From: JADKAV01 sp963704075
GTDB taxonomy: Bacteria > Actinomycetota > Actinomycetes > S36-B12 > UBA10799
Assembly: GCA_963704075.1 (NCBI GenBank)
Contig: CAVPGV010000013.1
Location: 47,006 to 111,005, forward strand
Length of the DNA stretch: 64,000 nt
Direction: 5' to 3'
Position 1 is the first letter of the stretch. Each line of letters starts with the position of its first letter. The position numbers and the translations under genes were made by a program. Under the pieces are notes generated by a model. That model searched no databases. It was not told where the DNA came from and was given only the letters and a program-made list of their open reading frames with translations. Of the stretch, positions 33,563 to 41,920 are shown one piece after another.

Positions 33563-34495
33563 ATGCTCGAACAGTTGCGGGACATCGCGCAGAAGCGCCA
33601 CGGTGTCCTTCTCACATCCGATCTGGAAGTTCTGGGGCTTGATCACAACGCCCGCCAAGCGGTCACGCGTGGGCTGCATCGCATCGCTCGTGGCGCGTTC
33701 TGTGTGGACAAGCCCACGAGTCCGTCGCACTGGCACTCCTTACGCACGGTGGCTGCACTGGCAGCCCGGAACGACCATGTGATCGCGAGCCACGTATCCG
33801 CCGCGGTCGCTCATGGACTGCCGTTGTGGGGTACCGACCTGGACCTTGTGCACCTGACCTCTGCGAAGACCAGTCGTGTCGCGCGGGCCGGCGTTGTAGT
33901 CCATCGCGCCGAAGCGCCCCATGTGGACGCTCGAGGCATTCCGGTCACGGATGTGGCGCGGACCATCGTGGATTGTGCGCGCATTTCGTCGCGGGATTCG
34001 TCGGTGGCGATGGCTGACTATGCGCTGCACACGGGGATGACCACACGGGAGCAGCTCGCGGCCGCCCTTTCCGGGGCCGTTGGCCGAGGTGTCTCTAGGG
34101 CCCGTGCTGTGGTGGCACTCGCGGATAGACGTTCTGAGAGCGTCGGTGAGACCCGTACCCGGCTCATTTGCGTGGATGCTGGCATTGACGTGACGCCCCA
34201 GGTGTGGCTGCGTGACGTTGACGGGATCGCTTTCGCGCGCGTGGACCTGCTCGTGGATGGCATGCCGGTGGTCATCGAGTTCGATGGCAAAGAGAAGTAC
34301 GAGTGGATCGAAGAAGGGCCGGTTGACCCCGCGGCGAAGCATTGGCAGGAGAAGGTCCGCCGCGAGCGGATCGAAGACCTCGGCTATGTGGTGGTCAACA
34401 TCTATTGGTCCATGCTCGACAATCCTGCCGCAGTGGTGGCCAAGATCCGTCGCGCGATTCTTCGGGCGGATACCAGTAGCCCGTTGGTTGCCTGA
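33563..34495 (+). CDS. AbiEi-antitoxin-like protein with PD-(D/E)XK nuclease-like C-terminus
   Basis: 310 residues, ATG at 33563. The N-terminus ('MLEQLRDIAQKRHGVLLTSDLEVLGLDHNARQAVTRGLHRIARGAFCV') is the winged-helix part of AbiEi-type antitoxins. The middle ('ASHVSAAVAHGLPLWG', 'PVTDVARTIVDCAR') is the family's second conserved block. The C-terminus ('ARVDLLVDGMPVVIEFDGKEKY ... RRERIEDLGYVVVNIYWSML') matches a Vsr/DUF559-like PD-(D/E)XK fold, with Asp, Glu-x-Asp-x-Lys in place. Such proteins are common orphan genes in Actinobacteria. No AbiEii toxin partner is present. It is flanked by palindromic repeats on both sides, the downstream one covering its stop codon. Confidence 0.8.
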   Translation: MLEQLRDIAQKRHGVLLTSDLEVLGLDHNARQAVTRGLHRIARGAFCVDKPTSPSHWHSLRTVAALAARNDHVIASHVSAAVAHGLPLWGTDLDLVHLTSAKTSRVARAGVVVHRAEAPHVDARGIPVTDVARTIVDCARISSRDSSVAMADYALHTGMTTREQLAAALSGAVGRGVSRARAVVALADRRSESVGETRTRLICVDAGIDVTPQVWLRDVDGIAFARVDLLVDGMPVVIEFDGKEKYEWIEEGPVDPAAKHWQEKVRRERIEDLGYVVVNIYWSMLDNPAAVVAKIRRAILRADTSSPLVA

Positions 34496-34526
34496 TGGCC
34501 TCGATATTGCGGGTCATCGGGCAACC
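34477..34526. repeat. Second copy of the flanking palindromic repeat, over the gene's stop codon
   Basis: Starts with the same 16 bases as the upstream copy (tagcccgttggttgcc, here encoding the last five or so codons) and ends with gggcaacc. Internal arms ggttgcctgatg (34486-34497) and catcgggcaacc (34515-34526) pair with one G-U, forming a hairpin across the TGA that could also terminate transcription. Confidence 0.85.
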
Positions 34527-34560
34527 TGCGGGTCATCGGGCAACCTGCGGGTCATCAGGC
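34509..34560. repeat. Tandem repeat, 2.7 copies of a 19-base unit
   Basis: Unit gcgggtcatcgggcaacct at 34509-34527 and 34528-34546 exactly, then gcgggtcatcaggc at 34547-34560. The unit is the right arm of the palindrome above, so the array looks like repeated copying of one arm. It ends 13 bases before the livF stop on the opposite strand. Confidence 0.9.
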
Positions 34561-34573
34561 GGCGGTCGATCAC

Positions 34574-35344
34574 CTAGGCCTTGGCCAAAGTCCCCAGATA
34601 CAACTCGATGACCTTAGGATCGTTGGCCAGGGCCCGCCCGGTGCCCGTGTAGGCGTTGCGTCCCTGATCCAGGACGTATGCCCGGTCACAGATCTGCAGG
34701 CAGCGCCGTGCGTTCTGCTCCACCATGATCACCGTCACACCGGTCTTGTTGACGGCTTTCACAGCGACGAACGCCTCGTCGGTCAACGAGGGGGACAGGC
34801 CCGCCGATGGCTCGTCGAGCAGCAGAACCTTGGGATCCATCATCATCGCTCGTGCCATGGCTACCATCTGCCGCTCGCCGCCGGACAACGAGCCGGCGCG
34901 TTGCTTACGACGGTCGGCCAAAGCGGGGAACAACTCGGCGACGTGGTCGAAGCGGTCGGTGAACGTCTTGGGGGCTTGGAAGGCCCCCATCTGAAGGTTC
35001 TCCTCGATGGTCAAGGAGGGGAACACGTTGTTGTTCTGGGGGACGAAGCCGATCCCCATGCTGACCAGTTTGTCCGCCCGCTTGTTGGTGATGTCGTTAT
35101 CGTCGAAGGTCACCTCGCCGCTACGGACCTTGACCAGGCCGAACAGCGATTTGAGCAAAGTGGACTTGCCTGCGCCGTTCGGGCCGATGATGCCGACGAG
35201 TTCACCGGAATGCGCGTACAAGTCGCAGCCGTTGAGGATGTTGACACCGGGGAAGTAGCCCGCGATCACCTCGTCGATGCGGACCAGGGCGCCCTCAGCA
35301 GCAGCGAGGTGTTCCGCGCGGCCCTCGATCGTGGTTCCGGCCAT
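34574..35344 (-). CDS. livF: Branched-chain amino acid ABC transporter ATP-binding protein LivF
   Basis: 256 residues from ATG 35344, which overlaps the livG stop by one base and follows GAGGAG. ABC ATPase: Walker A 'GPNGAGKST', Q-loop 'FVPQNNNVFPSLTIEENLQMG', signature 'SLSGGERQM', Walker B 'VLLLDEPSAGLSP', His switch replaced by Gln in 'MVEQNARR', as is usual in LivF. Last gene of livH-M-G-F; couples ATP hydrolysis to import with LivG. Confidence 0.95.
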   Translation of the reverse strand: MAGTTIEGRAEHLAAAEGALVRIDEVIAGYFPGVNILNGCDLYAHSGELVGIIGPNGAGKSTLLKSLFGLVKVRSGEVTFDDNDITNKRADKLVSMGIGFVPQNNNVFPSLTIEENLQMGAFQAPKTFTDRFDHVAELFPALADRRKQRAGSLSGGERQMVAMARAMMMDPKVLLLDEPSAGLSPSLTDEAFVAVKAVNKTGVTVIMVEQNARRCLQICDRAYVLDQGRNAYTGTGRALANDPKVIELYLGTLAKA

Positions 35345-36228
35345 CACGACTCCTCGTGGTGTGCGGTGAGCGCCTCACCGGTATCGGTGAGCGGCTTGTC
35401 GTGGTGGGTTCCCAGGTAGGCGTCGATCACGGCCTCGTTGCCCATCACATCGTGTGGCGGGCCCTCGGCGATGACTTGACCCTGACTCATGACGATGACC
35501 CAGTCGGAAACGTCCCGGACCATGTCCATGTCGTGTTCCACAAACAGCACCGTGGTCCCGCGATCACGCACCTCCCGGACGTGATCCAGCAGACTCTGGG
35601 TGAGCGCGGGATTCACCCCCGCCATGGGTTCATCGAGCATGATCATGTCCGGGCGCACCATCAGCGCCCGTGCCATCTCGAGCAACTTGCGCTGACCACC
35701 CGACAGCGATCCGGCCAGGTCGTCCTGTTTCTCACCGAGGTTGAAACTGTCGAGCAACTGCAGTGCCTGCTCGGTGATCTCGTTCTCCTGGCCACGCCAC
35801 AAGAACGGGAAGATCGACGCGAAGAGACTCTCGCCGCGCTGATCCTGGGCGCCCAGCCGCATGTTCTCCATCACGGTCAAGCGGCTCAGTGCCTTGGTCA
35901 ACTGGAAGGTGCGCACCATCCCGTACTTGGCCACCTTGTGCGGGCGTACGCCGGCGAGTTGACGACCGTCGAACGTCCATGAGCCCTCGTTCGGCTTGTC
36001 GAAGCCGGTGAGCAGGTTGAAGAACGTGGTCTTCCCCGCGCCGTTGGGGCCGATCAGGGCGGTGATCGTTCCTCGCTGGATCTCGACGTGCTGCACGTCG
36101 ACCGCTGTGAGTCCGCCGAACTGCCGCTTCACGTGGTCGACCACGAGGATCGGGTCCGGCTTGGGCACCCCGGGTTCGTGGGCGACGTCGTCCAGGGCTT
36201 CGATCAGGTGCCGCAGATCATCGGGCAT
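35344..36228 (-). CDS. livG: Branched-chain amino acid ABC transporter ATP-binding protein LivG
   Basis: 294 residues. Walker A 'GPNGAGKTT', Q-loop 'GMVRTFQLTKALSRLTVMENM', signature 'SLSGGQRKL', Walker B 'MIMLDEPMAGVNP', His switch 'FVEHDMD'. The LivG-specific 'NLLTGFDKPNEG' and 'RTFQ' segments separate it from LivF. An extra N-terminal 25 residues ('MPDDLRHLIEALDDVAHEPGVP') precede the domain. Start overlaps the livM coding end by 11 bases. Confidence 0.95.
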   Translation of the reverse strand: MPDDLRHLIEALDDVAHEPGVPKPDPILVVDHVKRQFGGLTAVDVQHVEIQRGTITALIGPNGAGKTTFFNLLTGFDKPNEGSWTFDGRQLAGVRPHKVAKYGMVRTFQLTKALSRLTVMENMRLGAQDQRGESLFASIFPFLWRGQENEITEQALQLLDSFNLGEKQDDLAGSLSGGQRKLLEMARALMVRPDMIMLDEPMAGVNPALTQSLLDHVREVRDRGTTVLFVEHDMDMVRDVSDWVIVMSQGQVIAEGPPHDVMGNEAVIDAYLGTHHDKPLTDTGEALTAHHEES

Positions 36229-37201
36229 CGAGGGTCAACTCCTTCTTGTCCCCAAGGATCCCCTGTGGTCGGTAGATCATCAAGAGCATGAGGCTTATGC
36301 CGAGGATCCAGTAGCGGATCTGGCCGACCTGGTCGTTGCGGATGAAGTCGACCGTCCCGCTGGAGACGGCGTTGGCCAGAGTGCCATCGATGAGGACCAG
36401 CCCGAACCAGAAGACCACGGAGCCGACGATGGGGCCGAGCACGCGGGCAGCGCCACCAAGGATCAGAACGGCGTAGGCGAAGAACGTCAGGTCGGTGCTG
36501 TAGTAGTCCGGCTGGATCGACTGGAAGGCGATCGCGGCGATGAATCCGCCGAAGCAGCCCATGACACCACCGATCGTGAGGGCCTGCAGTTTGTAGGCGT
36601 AGACGCTCTTCCCCAGGGAACGGACGGCGTCCTCGTCCTCCCGGATCGCCTTGATGACCCGGCCCCACGGTGAGCGCATCATCAAGAAGACCAGGACGGA
36701 CATGATCACCACGAGGATCCAGCCGATGGTAACGATCCACATGTCGTTCTCGCTGAACGAGACCGGACCGACACTCACCGTAGCGGAGTACGGGTTGAAA
36801 CTGTAGAAGTCGTCGGCGAAGCGGTTGATGCCGTCCGACCCCCCGAAGATCGGGTCGAGGCTCACCGAGCGGAACGTGAGCCGCAGTATCTCAGCGGCCG
36901 CGATGGTGACGATGGCTAAGTAGTCGGCGCGCAGACGAAGCGTGGGAGCGCCGAGCAACAGGGCCAGTACGACGGCGGCTGCGATCCCGACGAGCAGGCC
37001 CACCCACAGGCTCCATCCCATCATCGCGATCGAGACACCGAGGCCATAGGCGGCGACCGCCAAGAACCCGGACTGACCGAAGTTCAGCAGGCCCGTGTAG
37101 CCGAACTGCACGTTCAGGCCGATCGCGGCGAGGGCGAAGATGACCGCCTGAATCCCGATGCCCTGGGTGATGGCCTGACTGAAGACGTTTCCCCAATCCA
37201 T
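36218..37201 (-). CDS. livM: Branched-chain amino acid ABC transporter permease LivM
   Basis: 327 residues, about eight to nine membrane helices. Hallmarks: 'LNVQFGYTGLLNFGQSGFLAVAAYG' near the N-terminus, 'LRLRADYLAIVTIAAAEILRL', and the cytoplasmic EAA-like coupling loop 'SPWGRVIKAIREDEDAVRSLGKSVYAYKLQAL'. It ends 'SLMLLMIYRPQGILGDKKEL', typical for LivM. Three bases separate it from livH. Confidence 0.93.
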   Translation of the reverse strand: MDWGNVFSQAITQGIGIQAVIFALAAIGLNVQFGYTGLLNFGQSGFLAVAAYGLGVSIAMMGWSLWVGLLVGIAAAVVLALLLGAPTLRLRADYLAIVTIAAAEILRLTFRSVSLDPIFGGSDGINRFADDFYSFNPYSATVSVGPVSFSENDMWIVTIGWILVVIMSVLVFLMMRSPWGRVIKAIREDEDAVRSLGKSVYAYKLQALTIGGVMGCFGGFIAAIAFQSIQPDYYSTDLTFFAYAVLILGGAARVLGPIVGSVVFWFGLVLIDGTLANAVSSGTVDFIRNDQVGQIRYWILGISLMLLMIYRPQGILGDKKELTLDAR

Positions 37202-37204
37202 AAC

Positions 37205-38463
37205 TCAGCCCACCCTCTCGCTGCGTCCGAGGATTCCCTGAGGTCTGATCATCAGGATGATGATCAGAACCCCCAGGGCACCGACGTTCTTCAATTCCGA
37301 CGGGATGACCAACGTGGACAACTGAATCATCGTCCCGACAATGATCGATCCGACGATCGCACCTGTGGCGGTTCCGAGACCACCCAAAGTCACACCGGCG
37401 AAGATGAGCAGCAGCAGTTGGAACCCCTGGATCCAGTTGATGCCGTTCGACAGGCTGTAGATCACGCCTGACAGGGCGGCGAGGGCGGCACCTGCCATCC
37501 AGATGATGGACACGACGCGGTTGACGTCGATGCCGGACGCCGACGCCAGAGCGGGGTTGTCCGCGATCGCTCGCGACGCCTTGCCGATACGCGTGAGTCT
37601 CAGCCACAGGACGGTGCCCGTCAGTACGACGATGGCGATGCCGGCTGCGATCAGGGCCTTCGGGGTGACATCGATCGGGCCGATCGAGATGCCCGGCTGG
37701 CCGTTGAAGGAGGCGTACTGCCGGGTGCTCCCACCGAAGATGAACAGGTACACATACCGCAGGAAGATGCCCAAGCCGATCGATATCACCAGCATGGCGA
37801 TCAAACCGGTGCCACGTTTGCGCAGCCAGCGCCAGAAGAACCGATCCTGGAAGTAACCGAACAAACCGCCGGCGATCACCGCCCCGAGTCCGGCCAGGAC
37901 GAATGGCAAGCCCAGGAGGTTGTTGAAGAAGTAGGCGATGAGGGCTCCGAACGTCACCAGCTCACCGTGGGAGAAGTTGGTCAGCCCGGTGGTGCCGAAG
38001 ATGAGGCTCAAGCCGACGGCTGCCAGGCGATGGTGAGGCCGAAGACGACGCCACCGAAGCCCAGTTGCAGGGCCCGGTCCAGCGTGGATTCAGAGGCGGT
38101 GTTGGCCTCGCCGGTCGGGAAGAGCACGGATTTCGTCTGGCTCATGCCGACAGTGATTTCCACACTCGTGCGGTCGGGGTTGGTCAGTGCGACGCCCTCA
38201 GGCAGAGTATCGGTGTCCAGGATCACGGTGTACGTTCCCGCATTGGGAACCTCCACACGCCATCGGCCTTTGTCATTGGTGAAGGCATTCTCAACGAATC
38301 CCTCTTCGTTGGATACGTTCACCTGGACGCCCGGGATGCCCTCGTTGCCGGTCTTGATCACCCCACGGATGGTTTCTCCCGCGGCCGACGCGGCCGTGGC
38401 CCCACCTACCACGGCCCACAGGGCCAGAGCGATCGCGGCGAAAGCCAGGAGCAGTCGTCGCAC
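37205..38463 (-). CDS. livH: LivH permease fused to an N-terminal extracytoplasmic beta-sandwich domain (one frameshift)
   Basis: About 419 residues when corrected, starting at GTG 38463 after GAGG. Residues 1-30 are a signal peptide ('RRLLLAFAAIALALWAVVGGATAASA'). Residues 32-120 form a carboxypeptidase-regulatory/CNA-B-like domain ('IRGVIKTGNEGIPGVQVNVSNEEGFVENAFTNDKGRWRVEVPNAGTYTVILD'). Then the permease starts: 'LDRALQLGFGGVVFGLTIA' and 'LSLIFGTTGLTNFSHGELVTFGALIAYF', with the coupling loop 'GKASRAIADNPALASASGIDVNRV'. The frame breaks at about 38024 (one base missing); restoring it gives a continuous protein. LivH is normally about 300 residues with no such domain. Confidence 0.87.
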
Positions 38464-38728
38464 GCGCAACACCTCAATTCGCCGTTCGGTCTGTCGAACC
38501 CTACCGCTACGTGAGTCAGTCAAGCGGAAGTATCCACGAAGCTCGCTACATGCTAGAGGGTGTGTCGCAGTTGTCGGTGGCGGCCCCGAATCCGGTTCGC
38601 AGCCGCGTGGACCTCATGAGGTCCATGACGATCCGGGTGAGCGCCGTGAACCGTCGGCGGCCGCACGCGGAGCCCTGCCCACCGGGTCACGCTGCAGCGG
38701 GAGGGTGCGGTGTGACTCCCGGCTGGCG

Positions 38729-39132
38729 CTATGCGTCGCGCAGCAGGCAGGTGAGCCGACCGGTCGCGATCCGACGACCTTCGTCGTCCACCACGGGAAT
38801 CACGTAGGAGGCCAAGGTGCGTCCCTCATGGACCGGTTCGGTGCGGGCCGTCACCGCAGCCCTGCGAGGCCGAGCGGTGGTGCGACACGCTCAGTTCGAT
38901 GCCCATCGACTTCCTGCCGGGCGAGGAGAGCGCCGCAGCGATGGAGCCGACCGATTCGACCAGCACCGCAGTGGCACCACCGTGCAGGATGCCGTAGGGC
39001 TGCGTGTTGCCGGTCACTGGCATCCTGCCGACGACGGTCCGCTCCGTCGAGTTCGACCTCGATCCCCATGGTCTGCGCGAGTGCGCCGACCCCGTACGCT
39101 TCGACCTTCGAGACCCATTCCTCACTGTCCAT
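38729..39132 (-). CDS. PaaI-family hotdog thioesterase (two frameshifts)
   Basis: About 133 residues from ATG 39132 ('MDSEEWVSKVEAYGVGALAQTMGIEVELDGADR') to the TAG at 38729-38731 ('SYVIPVVDDEGRRIATGRLTCLLRDA'). The middle frame carries 'VVGRMPVTGNTQPYGILHGGATAVLVESVGSIAA', with the catalytic H-G-G and Glu of PaaI/YbdB-like acyl-CoA thioesterases, and 'KSMGIELSVSHHRSA'. Frame changes are at about 39040 and 38866, each one extra base. Substrate unknown; a YbdB-like aromatic acyl-CoA is possible. Divergent from polA with 99 bases between starts. Confidence 0.82.
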
Positions 39133-39231
39133 GGCTGTCACGCTAGCCGTGGGCGGCGGGCGCAATCAGAGGGACCTGGGACTCGGGCAAGCGGGCCGGC
39201 GCGTCCGACCCACCGCCTAGACTCAGGCTCG

Positions 39232-41892
39232 ATGAACGATTCCCCACCGTCGGCTGGACGGTTGCTCCTGCTCGACGGCCATTCGCTGGCCTACCGCGCC
39301 TTCTACGCCCTGCCCGTCGAGAACTTCAGCACCACCACAGGTCAACCCACGAACGCCGTGTTCGGATTCACCTCCATGCTGATCAACACGCTGCGCGATG
39401 AACGGCCCACCCACATCGCGGTGGCTTTCGACGTGTCGCGCAAGACGTTCCGCAGCGAGACCTTCCCGGAGTACAAGGCGAACCGCGCGAAATCGCCCAG
39501 TGAGTTCGCGGGGCAGGTCGATCTGATCCGGACGGTTCTGGACGCGATGGACATCCCGGCGGTGGCGGTGGACGGCTACGAGGCCGATGACGTCATCGCC
39601 ACGCTGGCCGGGCAGGCGAAGACCGCCGGATACGAGATTCTGGTGCTCACCGGTGACCGCGACTGCTTCCAGCTCGTCGACGAGGCCTGCACGGTGCTGT
39701 ATCCGAAACGCGGCGTCTCCGACCTCTCGAGGATGGACCCAGTGGCGGTCCAGACGCGCTACGGGTTGTCGCCGACCCAGTATCCGGACTATGCGGCCCT
39801 GCGCGGCGACCCCTCGGACAACCTGCCCGGTATCCCGGGCGTGGGGGAGAAGACAGCTGCGAAATGGATCCGCCAGTTCGGTTCGCTGGACGAACTCGTC
39901 GAACATGTCGACGAGGTGCCCGGCAAGGTGGGCGCGGCCCTTCGCGACCATCTCGGCCAGGTGATCACGAACCGTCAGCTCACGCAGTTGGTCGACGACG
40001 TCCCGCTCGACGTCACGGTGGGGGACCTGGAACGCATCCCGATATCGCGGGAGAAGGTCCATGAGATCTTCGACAGCCTGCAGTTCCGCATCTTGCGAGA
40101 GCGGCTCTTCGAGACGTTGGGAGAAGCGGTCGAACAACAGTCCGCGTCGACTGCGGTAAGTGTCGATCTGGCAGCCGACCCTGACCAGTGGCTGTCGTCG
40201 CACGCCTCCGCGGGGCCATACGGTCTTCAGATCACGGGAACCTGGGGCGCCGGGAAGGGGCGGATCGACCGCATGGCGATCTGCGCCGAGGACGGCACTG
40301 CAGCCGTGTTCGACCTCTATGACGGCATGCCCGAGCTCCTGCGGACCTGGTTGGCCGACCCGGCGATCGAGAAGGTCGTCCACGACGCCAAGGGGCCACT
40401 GCTGGCCGCGCGGAGCCAGCACTGGGAGCTCAATGGTGTCGTCGGGGACACTGCTCTGGAGGCGTACCTCTTGTTGCCCGGGCAGCGCTCCTTCGCTCTG
40501 ACCGACCTCAGCGCCCGCTTCCTGCACCGAGACCTGGTGGAGAACAGCAGCACCGATCAACTGACGATGGACGGTCTGGAGGACACGTCCCTGCAAGAAC
40601 TGGCCGACAGCGCGGCCGCCGTCCGGGAGTTGCACAGTGTCCTGCTCGAAGAACTCGGGCAGGGAGGAGTGGCGCTGCTCAACGACGTGGAGCTGCCCCT
40701 GCAGTCGATCCTGGTCGAGATGGAGTACGCGGGAATCGCGGTGGACCTGGAACGACTGCAGGCGCTGCGCGACACGTTCGACACACAGATCGGACAGGTC
40801 ACGCAGGAGGCACACAGCCTGGCCGGACGTGAGTTCAACCTCGGCTCCCCGAAGCAGCTGCAGGAGATCCTGTTCGCCGAACGGGGACTGCCGAAGACCA
40901 AGCGCATCAAGACCGGTTACACGACCGACGCCGACGCATTGGCGACCTTGTTCGCCAAGACCGAGGATCCCCTGCTGGAGTGCCTGCTCGTGTGGCGTGA
41001 CAAGAGCAAACTGCGTCAAACGGTCGCCGGGCTGATCCCGTTGGCCGACGATCACAGCCGTATCCACACCACCTACAGCCAGATCGTGGCGGCAACCGGT
41101 CGGCTGTCCAGCACCGATCCGAACCTGCAGAACATCCCCGTGCGCACCGCCGAGGGGCGGCAGATCCGCGCTGCTTTCGTCGTCGGTGAGGACTATGACT
41201 GCCTGCTGACGGCGGACTACAGCCAGATCGAGATGCGGCTGATGGCCCACTTGAGTCAGGACGCGGGACTCATCGACGCGTTCCGGACCGGTGAGGACCT
41301 TCACAACACTGTCGCGGCGAAGGTCTTCAGCGTCCCCGTGGAGGCGGTCGACGCCGAGCAGCGCCGGCGGATCAAGGCAATGTCCTACGGATTGGCGTAC
41401 GGCCTGTCGGCCTACGGTTTGTCACAACAGTTGGGGATCCCCACCGACGAGGCCGCAACCATGATGGAGGAGTACTTCCAGCGCTTCGGCGGCGTGCGTG
41501 ACTATCTCCACGAAGTCGTCGAACGGGCTCGGGTGGATGGCTACACGCAGACGTTGTGGGGCCGGCGTCGGTACCTACCCGACCTCAACAGCGACAACCG
41601 ACAGCGCCGCGAGATGGCCGAACGGATGGCGCTGAACGCCCCGGTGCAGGGCAGTGCCGCCGACCTCGTGAAGGTGGCCATGCTGCGCGTTTCGCAGGCT
41701 CTGCGGGAGGCTGGACTCTCGACGCGCATGTTGCTGCAAGTACATGACGAGCTTGTGCTCGAGGTCGGCTCCGGAGAGCGGCAGGCCGCCACGGAACTCG
41801 TGGTGGCCGCGATGACCGGGGTCCGCGAACTGGACGTACCGCTGGAGGTGTCCGTGGGGTTCGGACCGGACTGGGACGCGGCCGCCCACTGA
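39232..41892 (+). CDS. polA: DNA polymerase I
   Basis: 886 residues, ATG at 39232 ('MNDSPPSAGRLLLLDGHSLAYRAFYALP'). 5'-3' exonuclease/FEN domain at about 10-300 with 'DGHSLAYRAFYAL', 'YEADDVIATLA', 'GDRDCFQLV' and 'GDPSDNLPGIPGVGEKTAAKWI'. The 3'-5' exonuclease region (about 310-500) has lost the D-x-E motif, so proofreading is unlikely, as in other actinobacterial Pol I. Polymerase motif A 'DYSQIEMRLMAHLS' near 661, motif B 'RRRIKAMSYGLAYG' near 710, motif C 'QVHDELVLEV' near 836. Fills gaps in repair and removes RNA primers. Confidence 0.97.
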   Translation: MNDSPPSAGRLLLLDGHSLAYRAFYALPVENFSTTTGQPTNAVFGFTSMLINTLRDERPTHIAVAFDVSRKTFRSETFPEYKANRAKSPSEFAGQVDLIRTVLDAMDIPAVAVDGYEADDVIATLAGQAKTAGYEILVLTGDRDCFQLVDEACTVLYPKRGVSDLSRMDPVAVQTRYGLSPTQYPDYAALRGDPSDNLPGIPGVGEKTAAKWIRQFGSLDELVEHVDEVPGKVGAALRDHLGQVITNRQLTQLVDDVPLDVTVGDLERIPISREKVHEIFDSLQFRILRERLFETLGEAVEQQSASTAVSVDLAADPDQWLSSHASAGPYGLQITGTWGAGKGRIDRMAICAEDGTAAVFDLYDGMPELLRTWLADPAIEKVVHDAKGPLLAARSQHWELNGVVGDTALEAYLLLPGQRSFALTDLSARFLHRDLVENSSTDQLTMDGLEDTSLQELADSAAAVRELHSVLLEELGQGGVALLNDVELPLQSILVEMEYAGIAVDLERLQALRDTFDTQIGQVTQEAHSLAGREFNLGSPKQLQEILFAERGLPKTKRIKTGYTTDADALATLFAKTEDPLLECLLVWRDKSKLRQTVAGLIPLADDHSRIHTTYSQIVAATGRLSSTDPNLQNIPVRTAEGRQIRAAFVVGEDYDCLLTADYSQIEMRLMAHLSQDAGLIDAFRTGEDLHNTVAAKVFSVPVEAVDAEQRRRIKAMSYGLAYGLSAYGLSQQLGIPTDEAATMMEEYFQRFGGVRDYLHEVVERARVDGYTQTLWGRRRYLPDLNSDNRQRREMAERMALNAPVQGSAADLVKVAMLRVSQALREAGLSTRMLLQVHDELVLEVGSGERQAATELVVAAMTGVRELDVPLEVSVGFGPDWDAAAH

Positions 41893-41920
41893 TCCGTCGG
41901 GGGCCGGTGTCGTCTCGGTC

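Noticed and set aside
33563..34495. AbiE toxin-antitoxin pair
   Set aside because: Only the AbiEi-like part is found; no nucleotidyltransferase-type AbiEii toxin is encoded beside it, and the C-terminus is nuclease-like.
34509..34560. CRISPR array
   Set aside because: The 19-base units are directly adjacent without spacers, there are fewer than three full copies, and no cas genes are present.
38464..38728. Gene or riboswitch between livH and the thioesterase
   Set aside because: No conserved frame or stable structure; it is probably the livH promoter region on the minus strand plus the 3' flank of the thioesterase gene.
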